From contig JANQOR010000023.1 of the NCBI GenBank assembly GCA_028285685.1, positions 245,111 through 309,110 on the forward strand: a stretch of 64,000 nt of DNA. Direction: 5' to 3'. A program made the translations under genes and the position numbers. Origin of the DNA: Cyclobacteriaceae bacterium (GTDB lineage: Bacteria > Bacteroidota > Bacteroidia > Cytophagales > Cyclobacteriaceae). Below are positions 25,282-34,249 of the stretch, in pieces; positions within the stretch are counted from its first letter, which is position 1; the number at the start of each line of letters is the position of its first letter. The notes beneath the pieces are model-generated. The model ran no database searches. It was given only the letters and a program-made list of their open reading frames with translations, and had not been told where the DNA came from.

Positions 25282-26172
25282 GTGAGTAAAGATTACTTTT
25301 CAAATTTTCCCTTCAAACCCAACTATGTTGAGATTGATGGCTATAAGATTCATTACGTGGAGGAGGGGAGTGGAAAGCCCATTCTTTTGATACATGGAAA
25401 CCCCACTTCCAGCTACTTGTGGAGGAATATCATTCCTGACTTAGTGAAGCGTACGGATCGAAGAGTGATAGCCATGGATTTGCTCGGGTTTGGTTATTCA
25501 GATAAACCTGACAAACCGTACACCATACATAAGCACTTTTCCATTCTGAAGGGATTTATTGAAACCTTAGAGCTGAAGGAACTTACAATTGTTGGACACG
25601 ACTGGGGGGGACCACTTTCAGTCAAATACACGATTGATTATAAAGTCAATGTAGCTGCGATTGTGGTGATGGATACATTCCTGTGGAATTTATCATGGGA
25701 TGATTTCCCCAAAAGAATAAAGGTACCATTCAAGATGATGCGAAGCTGGTTTGGATTCATTATGATTCAAGTGATGAATGGATTTCTCAACTCATTTCTG
25801 CCAGAGAATATTCACAGCAAGAGCAAGATCACAAAGGATCTGATGACCAATTATAAAAGACCCTTCCCTACAGTATCCTCAAGGAGGGCTATCCGAGAAT
25901 TTCCGAAGTTGATTCCTGTTAATGGTAAGCCTGAATTCAGTAAGGATTTCTTCTCCGACATTGAGGAGAATATTCATCAAGTGGATATTCCATTTAAGAT
26001 GCTGATAGCTCAACCAGGAATGGGAGAGTTTGATATGGACAGGGTGAAATCACTTGAAGATCGTCTTGCCCAATTTTCATATGAGTTTGTTACCTCCTCA
26101 GGACACTATATGCAGGAGGACCATCCAAAAAAGGTATCTGAAATTATTTCGAGGTTAGTCACTGGATGTTAA
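25282..26172 (+). CDS. Haloalkane dehalogenase-like alpha/beta hydrolase
   Basis: A 296-residue protein with a GTG start. It shows the haloalkane dehalogenase signature: HGNPTSS oxyanion loop (39-45), nucleophile Asp107 followed by Trp108 in GHDWGGP, and a late SSGHYMQEDHP with the catalytic His. No signal peptide. HLDs convert haloalkanes to alcohols; many family members act on other substrates (haloacetate or epoxide hydrolase relatives share this motif), so the substrate is inference. It follows the small lipoprotein with three bases between. Confidence 0.85.
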   Translation: MSKDYFSNFPFKPNYVEIDGYKIHYVEEGSGKPILLIHGNPTSSYLWRNIIPDLVKRTDRRVIAMDLLGFGYSDKPDKPYTIHKHFSILKGFIETLELKELTIVGHDWGGPLSVKYTIDYKVNVAAIVVMDTFLWNLSWDDFPKRIKVPFKMMRSWFGFIMIQVMNGFLNSFLPENIHSKSKITKDLMTNYKRPFPTVSSRRAIREFPKLIPVNGKPEFSKDFFSDIEENIHQVDIPFKMLIAQPGMGEFDMDRVKSLEDRLAQFSYEFVTSSGHYMQEDHPKKVSEIISRLVTGC

Positions 26173-26198
26173 ATTCAGAATTCTTTGACTTTATCAAA

Positions 26199-26215
26199 AA
26201 CCAGGCGCTCTGGTT
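26199..26215 (+). terminator. Possible terminator after the dehalogenase-like gene
   Basis: Stem AACCAG / CTGGTT with loop GCGCT starts 27 bases after the stop codon. The 3' flank is only moderately T-rich. Confidence 0.4.
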
Positions 26216-26225
26216 CTTAAGATTT

Positions 26226-26270
26226 CCCGCTAGCACGAGCATGTTGCTCGTGCTTCAAGTTTAAGGCGGG
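26226..26270. repeat. REP-like hairpin, copy 2
   Basis: Core arms GCACGAGC / GCTCGTGC around ATGTT at 26233-26253, matching copy 1 at 19752-19772. An outer pair CCCGC (26226-26230) and GCGGG (26266-26270) could add a second stem. Located in the convergent gap between the dehalogenase-like gene and the 26334 hydrolase. Confidence 0.6.
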
Positions 26271-26333
26271 GAGGAGCTACAAGTTCGCACTTTCATAGAT
26301 TAGTAAGAGACACCCTAACCAGCCTTAAAGATC

Positions 26334-27185
26334 CTAGTCGGTTGAAATTAACCACGATTCAAGATTGATAAACAAATCACTCGGGGTGGACCCCGTTGTG
26401 ACATCAACCAGTTCGTGATCAGCATTTTCATAAAAGTGAATGACAAAATTGGATTTTCGCATATCCTCAACAAGTTGCTGATCGTACTGCGTGGGATGGC
26501 TGACGTCCTTACCTCCGTAAATGAAAAGTATTGGGACAGTAGTTTCCCGAAGGATAGGTGCTGGATCGAATCCAGGTTCACCATCATACTGCTGCATCAT
26601 CTGATTCGCTTCTTCAACTGAGTAATTGTTGTTTTCCAAGATTTCCTCGTAGTAATGCTCAACTCCGGTAGATACTGCACCGCCGCTTGTTAGTACCATT
26701 GAGGCTAGTTCTGTTCTCATTTGCTCATATACCAAACAGTTGACCCAAGTTCCTTGGCTAGATCCAAACAAAGTAATTTTGTCCGAGCGAATGTCAATGT
26801 GCTCCTTTAGTAGCTCGACTATTCCGATAACATCCTCAGCCCTAGCTGCTAGAAAGTCAAATGGATTCTTGATAGTCTCCACTGGGTAGGTTCCGGTAGA
26901 TCCGCCTAATCCTCTCTTATCGTAGGTGTAGAGGGCATAACCCATGGAGTTGAATACAGGGACAAAAGGTTCAACACTTTCCCTGGTATCGGTACCGGAG
27001 CCGGGGACAATAATCAAAACAGGAAAAGGGCCTTGACCATCCGGCAAGAACAGTTCTCCTTCTATGGAAGCTTCACCCGACACAGTAGTAAACACACCGG
27101 CACCTGAGATTAGATCAGAAGCGTCATCGTTACATGCTGCCAAAAGAAGTAGAACAAGAGGTAGGAGTAGTTTTAAATGTTTCAT
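26334..27185 (-). CDS. Alpha/beta hydrolase lipoprotein
   Basis: A 283-residue protein with a lipoprotein signal (LLLLLAAC, Cys18). The hydrolase domain has an oxyanion strand VLIIVPGSG, nucleophile elbow GSSQG with Ser143, and a likely late ENADHEL catalytic His. Resembles the dienelactone hydrolase/esterase group acting on small esters, but the substrate is not readable. It is 29 bases downstream of the beta-lactamase-like lipoprotein gene on the same strand. Confidence 0.86.
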   Translation of the reverse strand: MKHLKLLLPLVLLLLAACNDDASDLISGAGVFTTVSGEASIEGELFLPDGQGPFPVLIIVPGSGTDTRESVEPFVPVFNSMGYALYTYDKRGLGGSTGTYPVETIKNPFDFLAARAEDVIGIVELLKEHIDIRSDKITLFGSSQGTWVNCLVYEQMRTELASMVLTSGGAVSTGVEHYYEEILENNNYSVEEANQMMQQYDGEPGFDPAPILRETTVPILFIYGGKDVSHPTQYDQQLVEDMRKSNFVIHFYENADHELVDVTTGSTPSDLFINLESWLISTD

Positions 27186-27214
27186 AAGTGTGGTTTATTG
27201 CGAAGTGGTGCTAG

Positions 27215-28342
27215 TTATTTATAGTGATTTCTGGTCAGTTCTAGAATATCCCACATCTTCTCCTTCGTATCGTTTCCCCCGTTCGTCAGAATGATTACCT
27301 CAAGGTCAAGGTCCGGATTAATAGATAAAACGGTTTGATATCCGTCAAAACCACCGGAATGCCAGAAATCATTGGGATCAGTAATAAAGCCTGTGTGCCA
27401 GTAGGTTCCAGTGCCTGTGAGCCAACCCAACCCATAGTCTGTTTCGATATTGGGGACTGAGCCTCTTGATTGCGTCATCACATCGAGTGTTTCCTGGCTA
27501 ACTATTTCATTCCCTAACAACGACTCTACAAATAGCATCATATCTGATGCAGTGCTTACTACTCCGCTTGCACCATAGATTAGCGAGTTAAAACCAAGAA
27601 CATTAAGATTGTTGCCCAGTGAAAGTGCGTAGTTTTCGCCATTATCTCCGAGGTGTTCATCTTCTGATATAACGAAGGTGTTATTCATCCCAGCTGGATG
27701 GAAAATGTGTTGATCCAAATATTCTGGTAAAGAAGATCCTGTGACCTTCTCAACAACTAGGGCTAGTAAAACATAGCCGGTGTTTGAGTATCTACCCATT
27801 GTTCCGGGTTCAAATACCAGGTTCTCAAATCCAGAACTTGGGCTGCTGATGAAGTCCAAAGCGTCTTGCATATTCAAATCATTCAAGGCAGCTAAATCTG
27901 AATTGTCATCTATGTAGTCGAGCAGGCCAGATCGATGTGACAAAAGGTGATCAATAGTTATTTCTTCAAAGCTCGCCGGCAGTTCCGGATAGAAGGTTAG
28001 TAGCTTATCGCTAAGGTTAAGTTCTCCTTCTTCGACTAGTTGCATAATTGCAATTGCGGTAATCGGTTTGCTGATCGATCCGGTTCTAAATTGAGTATTT
28101 GAGTTGATCGTTTGATCAACATCGAATCTTGCAATACCCGCATTGCCCTGATAGATAACCTGACCATCTCTTCTCACCGCAATGCTCAGCCCGGGCTGGT
28201 CTGCCGATTGGTTGAGATCAAGATATTCATCGATTTTACTCTCGAGAGTCCCGGGAGTCACGACGGTATCATCATCACTACACGATAGAAACGTGAAGAG
28301 GAGAACTGCGAACGCTGTTCTATAAATGATTAAATTTTTCAT
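27215..28342 (-). CDS. Beta-lactamase-family serine hydrolase, lipoprotein
   Basis: A 375-residue class C/penicillin-binding-like protein with a lipobox (FLSCS, Cys21). Catalytic features: SxxK at Ser89-Lys92 (SISK), YSN near 193, and HSGG near 330. These catalyse hydrolysis of D-Ala peptides, esters or lactams; many exported Bacteroidota members are esterases or peptidases rather than antibiotic lactamases. It lies between the beta-barrel protein gene and the alpha/beta hydrolase lipoprotein on the same strand and may be co-transcribed with both. Confidence 0.9.
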   Translation of the reverse strand: MKNLIIYRTAFAVLLFTFLSCSDDDTVVTPGTLESKIDEYLDLNQSADQPGLSIAVRRDGQVIYQGNAGIARFDVDQTINSNTQFRTGSISKPITAIAIMQLVEEGELNLSDKLLTFYPELPASFEEITIDHLLSHRSGLLDYIDDNSDLAALNDLNMQDALDFISSPSSGFENLVFEPGTMGRYSNTGYVLLALVVEKVTGSSLPEYLDQHIFHPAGMNNTFVISEDEHLGDNGENYALSLGNNLNVLGFNSLIYGASGVVSTASDMMLFVESLLGNEIVSQETLDVMTQSRGSVPNIETDYGLGWLTGTGTYWHTGFITDPNDFWHSGGFDGYQTVLSINPDLDLEVIILTNGGNDTKEKMWDILELTRNHYK

Positions 28343-28418
28343 TTCGATTTAAATTTTGCTTTAGAATTAGGTAGAAGAGCCAAGTGATCTGGACCAAGAA
28401 AGAGTGTCAGTTGCTTCG

Positions 28419-29057
28419 TTAGAATTTCACACTATATCCGATGCTTACATTGATGATGAGAGGCGTGTTCCCGACACCTATATTCAGAACCTTGTGTTCT
28501 TCCTGCCGTCCTGTGATTGAGTTATTATAGGTAAAGCCACCATCAATAGAATCCGACACGTTAGGCCACCATCTTACACTTGGTGCAATGGTCAGCCCTT
28601 TGAGTAAGTTGTCTTTGGATTTAAAAGGCAACCAGTTTACATATGCGCCTAACCCGAGGGTAAAGGTGTTGTATGCTGAAATCAGGTTGGCGGAGTTCTG
28701 CGTATCTCCACCATAGTAGATTTCAAACCTATGCCACTTCGGTTCTGCTCTTACATTGAACCAGTCGTTGAATCGATATCCAATACCAAATCCTGTGGAA
28801 TAAGGAATATGGGCCGCCAGACCTTGATCTTTAGCATCTCCGGAAAGGAGATCATTGTCTAGATCCAGGGACATACCATGCGAATAGTCAAAGGCGAATC
28901 GTTTCCAAAATAGATTTCCTTCTATGTTGAAACCGTCTATTAATAATTGACTGGTACCGAAAACGATACTTATTCGGTCTTCTAGTTCTTTGTCAGACTG
29001 TGCGCATAACTGTGCAGAGATGAATAAAACTACTGCTGCTAATAGGGTTTTTTTCAT
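28419..29057 (-). CDS. Outer-membrane beta-barrel protein
   Basis: A 212-residue protein with a signal peptide (1-19, SAQLCAQ). The rest alternates short hydrophobic strands with Gly-Asp turns and ends in VSIGYSVKF, a Phe-terminated strand typical of outer-membrane barrels. Probably eight to ten strands. No catalytic motif. It is followed 76 bases downstream by the serine hydrolase gene and preceded by a membrane AraC regulator. Confidence 0.75.
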   Translation of the reverse strand: MKKTLLAAVVLFISAQLCAQSDKELEDRISIVFGTSQLLIDGFNIEGNLFWKRFAFDYSHGMSLDLDNDLLSGDAKDQGLAAHIPYSTGFGIGYRFNDWFNVRAEPKWHRFEIYYGGDTQNSANLISAYNTFTLGLGAYVNWLPFKSKDNLLKGLTIAPSVRWWPNVSDSIDGGFTYNNSITGRQEEHKVLNIGVGNTPLIINVSIGYSVKF

Positions 29058-29157
29058 GATCGTAGAATTTTGAATTTCGATTCAAATCACTACAACCGGG
29101 AAGACCTAATCGACTCATACGCTGATTTGAGTCCTATTAATCAGAACTTGAGACTCA

Positions 29158-30267
29158 TTATGCAAGCATGCGTTGCTGATACTCTTTAGGAGTTTCTCCG
29201 ATCTGCTTTTTGAAAACACGATTGAGAGAGGCTTTGGAATTGAAGCCACTTTCTAAACCAAGGGCTAGAATAGTATATCGCCTTTTGTCAGGATCCGCTA
29301 ACTGCCTTTGAAAATATTCAAGACGATAGTCGTTGACGAAATCATAAAAAGACTTGTCAGCTGTCTCATTTATGGCCTGAGAAATGTTGTGGTTGGTGAC
29401 GCCTAGCTGCTTGGCGACGTCCTGAACTTTTAGTTCCGGATTATGGTAGATCTTCTCATTTTCAAAGAGTTCCTCAACTTTCTTGAAAACCTCTTGCGAG
29501 CGCTCTTTGGTAAGTGATGACGTGGCATATTTTGATTGCTTTTCTGTGTTTGGGGTTGTTTCAGAGAAGTTAGCAGGAGAATACTGCCGTACTGCATGAT
29601 ATATCATCCATATCAAAGCTAGAAAAAGAGCGACTGTGATAAAAAGAAAAACAGTCTCAATGTCATTGATGATTCCAAGATTCAGAGAAATCAGTGCCGT
29701 AAAGGACGAAGAATAAGAGATGATAGCCACCCACAGAAAATATTTGAACCAGCTGAGATCAACACGTTCTAGATTAGAGTAGTAGTCCTTAATCTTAGAC
29801 TGATACGCTCGCAGTTTGCCCAAGAACCAAATCAGAACCGAAATCATATAAATGTGAAGTCCCTGGTAAAACAATTGATATCGCATGGGAGGCACTTCAA
29901 AAATTGCCCTTATTTCAGTAGTGTTATAGTTGTTCCATAAGTAGACATCACCTAGTACAAACAGGAAGAAGACAAAATGGAAGGAGAGTAGCCACCACCA
30001 GGACCTGTTAAGTCGCTGATCACTTGATGTCAGGAGCAATCCATAAAACAGAATGGGAGCGAAAGGAAGATAACTTGCTATGTTAAGAAGAGCAAAGCTT
30101 TTATGGGTCAGGGATAGATTTGCCCAATAAGCAGACATTACAAATAGGGCGATAGCTAAGATGATGCTTAGAAGAAAGTAGTCCGAGATTCTTTTGCCAG
30201 CCTTTACAAGCACCGCCAGCGAAAGCACCAGGAGCAGGGTTAGTATGGCGATGTTGATGAAAGACAT
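29158..30267 (-). CDS. AraC-family regulator with N-terminal membrane domain
   Basis: A 369-residue protein with about seven hydrophobic helices in the first 225 residues, a short linker and a C-terminal AraC HTH (about 262-368; LEYFQRQLADPDKRRYTILALGLESGFNSKASLNRVFKKQIG in pieces). This is a common Bacteroidota design in which a membrane sensor is fused to the DNA-binding domain. It is immediately upstream of the beta-barrel and hydrolase genes and co-oriented, so it may control them. Confidence 0.88.
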   Translation of the reverse strand: MSFINIAILTLLLVLSLAVLVKAGKRISDYFLLSIILAIALFVMSAYWANLSLTHKSFALLNIASYLPFAPILFYGLLLTSSDQRLNRSWWWLLSFHFVFFLFVLGDVYLWNNYNTTEIRAIFEVPPMRYQLFYQGLHIYMISVLIWFLGKLRAYQSKIKDYYSNLERVDLSWFKYFLWVAIISYSSSFTALISLNLGIINDIETVFLFITVALFLALIWMIYHAVRQYSPANFSETTPNTEKQSKYATSSLTKERSQEVFKKVEELFENEKIYHNPELKVQDVAKQLGVTNHNISQAINETADKSFYDFVNDYRLEYFQRQLADPDKRRYTILALGLESGFNSKASLNRVFKKQIGETPKEYQQRMLA

Positions 30268-30392
30268 TGTTTAAATCTACTAAGTCAAACCTGGAGATTC
30301 AATGTCTTTTAAGGGATTAAAAAGTCTGAGGTTTAAGGTTGAACCTTTTACAGAATAGATTAATTAGTCATTGGGATGAGATTTCAAGGTCC

Positions 30393-31889
30393 CTACCTTA
30401 CAATCTCGTTTGCCAGTTCGTCCGATACCAATTGCCACGGAGTGGGTGGCAGGTGCATGGCAAAAACTGTTTCCACCTCAAGATCATACTTATCGACAAC
30501 CGACTTTACTTCAGATAGGTATTGAAGGGAAAAAAACCTGCCCGTTTTCTTGCTTCCTCTCTGTATTAGATCACTTGCGTAAAGCACTTTCTGTATGGGG
30601 AAGTAGATGGAAATCATTCGTTCACCTCCCTCTCCATTAATCGGAATCAACTGAATAGGCACGTGCTTGTCGTCAACTTTTATCGCTTTACTGATCAACT
30701 GAAATCTAGGCTCTTTCTTAAGCGTATGTTGGAGGTCGGGGAGGAGGGAATGATCTGCAATAGAGATTTTCCGGATGATTTCCTCATTGAGAGAAAAACC
30801 GTAAATAGGAATTTCTCTGGAAATGAATGCGCGAATACCGCCAACATGAGGCCATGCATCCGAAGTGGTAATGACACCTTTGATTTTTTTATCAGGATAC
30901 GTCTTTTTAATCCAATCCAAATGCTTCGCATTATAGCCAGATGATATTGGAGCTTCAATTACGAATATTCCGTCATCCTGAACAATCGTTCCTACGTTCC
31001 ACATCCCAGGAATCATATGAATGCCCTTCGCAACTTCTATTATCATATCAGCTGGAAATGCTATTTCATTCACCAACTGATTGGGGCCGGAAGGAAGAGC
31101 TTTGATTGAGTCAGGGATGGCAAAGTGTTGGTTGTCTTCAGCGGTTTGAAATTCGATACTTAAATGCGTTGTTGAGAGGTAAGGTTTATCAAGTTTATAG
31201 ACATCCCATTGCGCCGGAAATCTGAGCCCTCCCTTATACAACCAGTACAAAGAATACTTGATGGTTGTCCAAAATTTTCCCCAGGGATAATCGTACAAAC
31301 TATATGGTTGAAAACTCTCAATTCTGGCCTCGGTGATCATCTTCGTATGTTGATTGATATAGAGGAAATGCTCGAGACTGTCTTTTGAGAAGGAAATGAC
31401 GCTATGAGGAGTGCCGTTCAAAATGGAGTCCCTTTCCAACTTCAAATTACTCTTCAAAGCGATGAAAAGTAGATAGTCAGGTGCATACCTGAATTTTTCA
31501 TCGTAGAGATTTTTGAAAAATGCTGGCATTGGAATTGCCCGTGCACCAAAAACCACCATCGCATTGTTTTCATTGATGACCGCTGAGGTCTTAGAGACAC
31601 CTCCTGATGCAAATTGATAGGCAGTAGTTTGATATGAACCTTTATTTGAGTGTACAGACCGAATTTCTTCAGTGATCTCGTAAGAAGTAATAAAAGGTCC
31701 ATCAGGACTTTCTGATTGTTCAAGCCAATACTTATGACCTGCAAGTGATGACTTGATAGCTTTAATTCCCTTCCATTTTTCAATACCACCCATTTCTTGG
31801 ATGGTTGAGTTGATGATTTCTCTGGCACTTTGTGCAGAGCTGATGAGTGCAAGAACCATGAGAATATTGGTGAGCAGGAGTTTTTTCAT
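30393..31889 (-). CDS. Exported metallo-beta-lactamase-fold protein with lost metal motif
   Basis: A 498-residue protein using the ATG at 31889 (MKKLLLTNILMVLALISSAQ signal peptide). The N-terminal half (about 20-270) is unassigned and beta-rich; the C-terminal half follows the MBL order (GIHMIPGMWNVGTIVQDDGIFVIEAP, then VITTSDAWPHVGG where HxHxDH would be, then a late AMHLPPTPW). Only the last His of the motif is kept, so the classical di-zinc site is absent. Divergent from the LytS gene. Activity is doubtful; it may bind rather than hydrolyse substrate. Confidence 0.72.
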   Translation of the reverse strand: MKKLLLTNILMVLALISSAQSAREIINSTIQEMGGIEKWKGIKAIKSSLAGHKYWLEQSESPDGPFITSYEITEEIRSVHSNKGSYQTTAYQFASGGVSKTSAVINENNAMVVFGARAIPMPAFFKNLYDEKFRYAPDYLLFIALKSNLKLERDSILNGTPHSVISFSKDSLEHFLYINQHTKMITEARIESFQPYSLYDYPWGKFWTTIKYSLYWLYKGGLRFPAQWDVYKLDKPYLSTTHLSIEFQTAEDNQHFAIPDSIKALPSGPNQLVNEIAFPADMIIEVAKGIHMIPGMWNVGTIVQDDGIFVIEAPISSGYNAKHLDWIKKTYPDKKIKGVITTSDAWPHVGGIRAFISREIPIYGFSLNEEIIRKISIADHSLLPDLQHTLKKEPRFQLISKAIKVDDKHVPIQLIPINGEGGERMISIYFPIQKVLYASDLIQRGSKKTGRFFSLQYLSEVKSVVDKYDLEVETVFAMHLPPTPWQLVSDELANEIVR

Positions 31890-32060
31890 GCAGACCAATT
31901 ACCATGATTCCCCTTTAATTTTTATCGTTAATCGAAGGATGAATAACGAAAATCTAAAAATTCACCAATTGAGCACGTCTGCTGATAGTTACCGATCAAA
32001 TCAGGTCAAGTATCGATTATGTTCGACAAGTGGCACTAGAGATACACTAGTTTTATTGCT

Positions 32061-33089
32061 ATGAATTTTCATTTTCTGAGGAATCGTATTTTTTGGTTGA
32101 ATGTATCGTTTTGGGTAATCTTCTTCATTTATAAATTCTACGACTACACGGTCTACATGAGTGCGGAGAGAGCTTTTCTGCAGATCGGATTACCAATGTT
32201 CTTCCATATTTTGATCAGCTACGCACATTACTTTTTTATCCTGCCAGAATTGCTCAGAGAAAAAAAACTTCTCCCGTATTTAATCAAGTTGATACCGACG
32301 CTGGCGGTAGTTATGTTCTTTAGCATCATTGCGGAAAATGAAATTTTAGCTCGATACTCCAGCTCAGATTACTATGACTCTGTTGGATACGTACGATTAG
32401 TTAGCGCTCTTTGGGATCATCTCAGCTTTATGATATTCACTGGCATGATCAAATTTGCTGTTGACTGGTTTGAGTTGGAAAACCGGAAGAAGGAGCTTGA
32501 GAACCAAAAGCTAAATGCTGAGCTTAAGTTTTTAAAGGCACAAGTGAATCCTCATTTCTTGTTCAACACGCTGCACAATCTAAATTACCTGACTCAGGCC
32601 AAAAAAGATGAAGCCACGGAAGTGGTCATAAAGCTGTCGAATATTATGCGTTACATGCTTCAGGAATCTGACAAAAAGCTTGTTCCTATGAGTAGAGAAA
32701 TTGAATATGTCAAAGATTACCTCGATCTGGAAAAAATCAGGTTGAATAATGAATTCCAGATGGATTTTGATACCGAGGGACTAGATGAATCGATTGAAAT
32801 TGCACCATTATTATTGATACCATTTATTGAGAACGCCTTTAAGCATGGAATCAAAGACAAAAATCCGGAAAGTTGGCTGAGTTTTAGCATGCGATCGGAC
32901 GCACAGGAGATTCAAATGAAAGTAGAAAACAGCATTTCTGAACCCAATGAAAAAGTCAATAGTCATGCTGGCTTTGGCCTTTCTAATGTTAAAAAACGAT
33001 TGGAATTAAGTTATCCCAAGCGCCATTCGTTAGATATTCAAAGCAAAGACCAGGTGTTTTCAGTGAACCTAACACTTAAACGATCTTAA
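32061..33089 (+). CDS. LytS-type sensor histidine kinase
   Basis: A 342-residue kinase of the His_kinase (PF06580) type: about four membrane helices (10-130), a coiled linker, then QVNPHFLFNTLHNL with His165, and an HATPase_c-like region with N-box FIENAFKHGI and G motif GFGLSNVKKRL. It forms a two-component system with the next gene; the stop and start codons overlap by one base (TAATG). Stimulus unknown. Divergent from the MBL-fold gene. Confidence 0.92.
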   Translation: MNFHFLRNRIFWLNVSFWVIFFIYKFYDYTVYMSAERAFLQIGLPMFFHILISYAHYFFILPELLREKKLLPYLIKLIPTLAVVMFFSIIAENEILARYSSSDYYDSVGYVRLVSALWDHLSFMIFTGMIKFAVDWFELENRKKELENQKLNAELKFLKAQVNPHFLFNTLHNLNYLTQAKKDEATEVVIKLSNIMRYMLQESDKKLVPMSREIEYVKDYLDLEKIRLNNEFQMDFDTEGLDESIEIAPLLLIPFIENAFKHGIKDKNPESWLSFSMRSDAQEIQMKVENSISEPNEKVNSHAGFGLSNVKKRLELSYPKRHSLDIQSKDQVFSVNLTLKRS

Positions 33090-33778
33090 TGATAAGTGGT
33101 GTAATAATTGACGATGAGCCAATGGCTCGCAACCTACTTCAAGACTACTGCAAAAGAATTCCTGAGGTTAAAATCCTTGCCGAATTTTCCAATGGCGTCA
33201 CTGCACTTGATTTTCTTAAAAGAGAGAAGGTCGACTTGATCTTTTTGGATATTCAAATGCCGGATTTGACTGGTCTTGATTTAATAAAAATTGTGGATGG
33301 TCGATCGAGGATTATTCTGACCACAGCCTTTCCGGATTATGCGTTGGATGGATTTGAATTAGATGTCATCGATTACCTGCTCAAGCCGTTTGACTTTACG
33401 CGCTTTTTGAAAGCTTTCAATAAGGCCTCAAACCTTCTAAAGAGTAACAGTAAGGACGACACCACCAGTGATTACCTTTTTATCAAAGATGGACGAGATC
33501 TGATGAAGATAACATACAAAGATCTCTTGTATATAAAAGGAGCTGGGGATTATGTCAATTTTTGTTTGGAGCACAAAAACATCATGACTCTCATGACCAT
33601 GAAAGAACTTGAGTCGGAGTTACCCCAAAATATGTTTGTGAGAATTCACCAATCCTTCATTGTGAACAAAGATTGGATACAGAGAGTGTCGGGAGATAAG
33701 GTAGAAATCGCTGGTCAGTTTATACCTATTAGTCGAACATACAAAAAATCGTTTTCTGAGTTTATTGGGAGAAAATGA
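33089..33778 (+). CDS. LytTR-family response regulator
   Basis: A 229-residue protein: receiver domain (about 1-120) with phospho-acceptor Asp54 in FLDIQMPDLTG, acidic pair DDE near 8-10, Thr/Lys switch region near 79-103, and a LytTR DNA-binding domain (about 130-229; LYIKGAGDYVNFCL, FVRIHQSFIVN). It is coupled to the LytS gene. LytTR proteins bind direct repeats; the target here is not identified, though the second copy of the dispersed repeat starts 60 bases downstream. Confidence 0.93.
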   Translation: MISGVIIDDEPMARNLLQDYCKRIPEVKILAEFSNGVTALDFLKREKVDLIFLDIQMPDLTGLDLIKIVDGRSRIILTTAFPDYALDGFELDVIDYLLKPFDFTRFLKAFNKASNLLKSNSKDDTTSDYLFIKDGRDLMKITYKDLLYIKGAGDYVNFCLEHKNIMTLMTMKELESELPQNMFVRIHQSFIVNKDWIQRVSGDKVEIAGQFIPISRTYKKSFSEFIGRK

Positions 33779-33837
33779 TTCAGCAACTGGTAGAGTATGG
33801 AGATAAGACTTTTTACAATGACCAATTTTACTCTAGG

Positions 33838-34054
33838 TATCAAACCAATTTTTCCCTGCTTATGGAAAAAAAGTTTCATAGTTATGAAACCAGCAATCGA
33901 CTACCCACTTTTGGGTATTTTTCTGAAAAATCAGCCAAAACTCTTGCGAATCAGCTATTGCGTTACCTATCATTGATCTCCGCCACGGATTAATCCGCCC
34001 TTAAAAGATCACCACTTGTAGTTTTTAACTACAATTTTGTCGGCATAGCCTCGT
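33838..34054. repeat. Dispersed structured repeat, copy B
   Basis: Matches 8781-9044 in the same orientation, including the three palindromes GTTTCATA..TATGAAAC, TACCCA-CTTT-TGGGTA and TTGTAGTTTTTAACTACAA, and a shared block around the TTGCGAATCAGCTATTGCG segment. It fills much of the 471-base gap 33779-34249. A reading frame through it (33775-33993) is not conserved in copy A and is not called. Confidence 0.75.
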
Positions 34055-34084
34055 AAAACCCTGCTTGAGACGAGTAGGGTTTTT
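34055..34084 (+). terminator. Terminator-like hairpin after repeat copy B
   Basis: Arms AAAACCCT and AGGGTTTT enclose a 13-base loop, followed by a short T-run. It begins directly after repeat B and could end the LytS/LytTR transcript. Confidence 0.6.
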
Positions 34085-34086
34085 GT

Positions 34087-34101
34087 TTCACAAAACGAGG
34101 A
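34087..34101. repeat. CACAAAACGAGG motif, copy 1
   Basis: A 15-base segment TTCACAAAACGAGGA identical to 49319-49333 and related to the 16-base pair at 56096 and 57802. It is just beyond the terminator-like hairpin. Confidence 0.5.
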
Positions 34102-34249
34102 CTTGTAAGCAATGGCAATTGTTTGTGTATGACGAAAGACCTAAACAAGTCGAGGATTCAAGCTGTGAGGACCGACAACTACAAAACTCCATGACCCGTA
34201 CTACTAACTGAGGTTAGATTTCGTCCCTCTTGTCATTAACACCTATAAA

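Noticed and set aside
33775-33993. 72-residue rightward frame overlapping repeat B
   Set aside because: Not conserved in repeat copy A, overlaps the palindromes, and starts at an overlap with the regulator stop.
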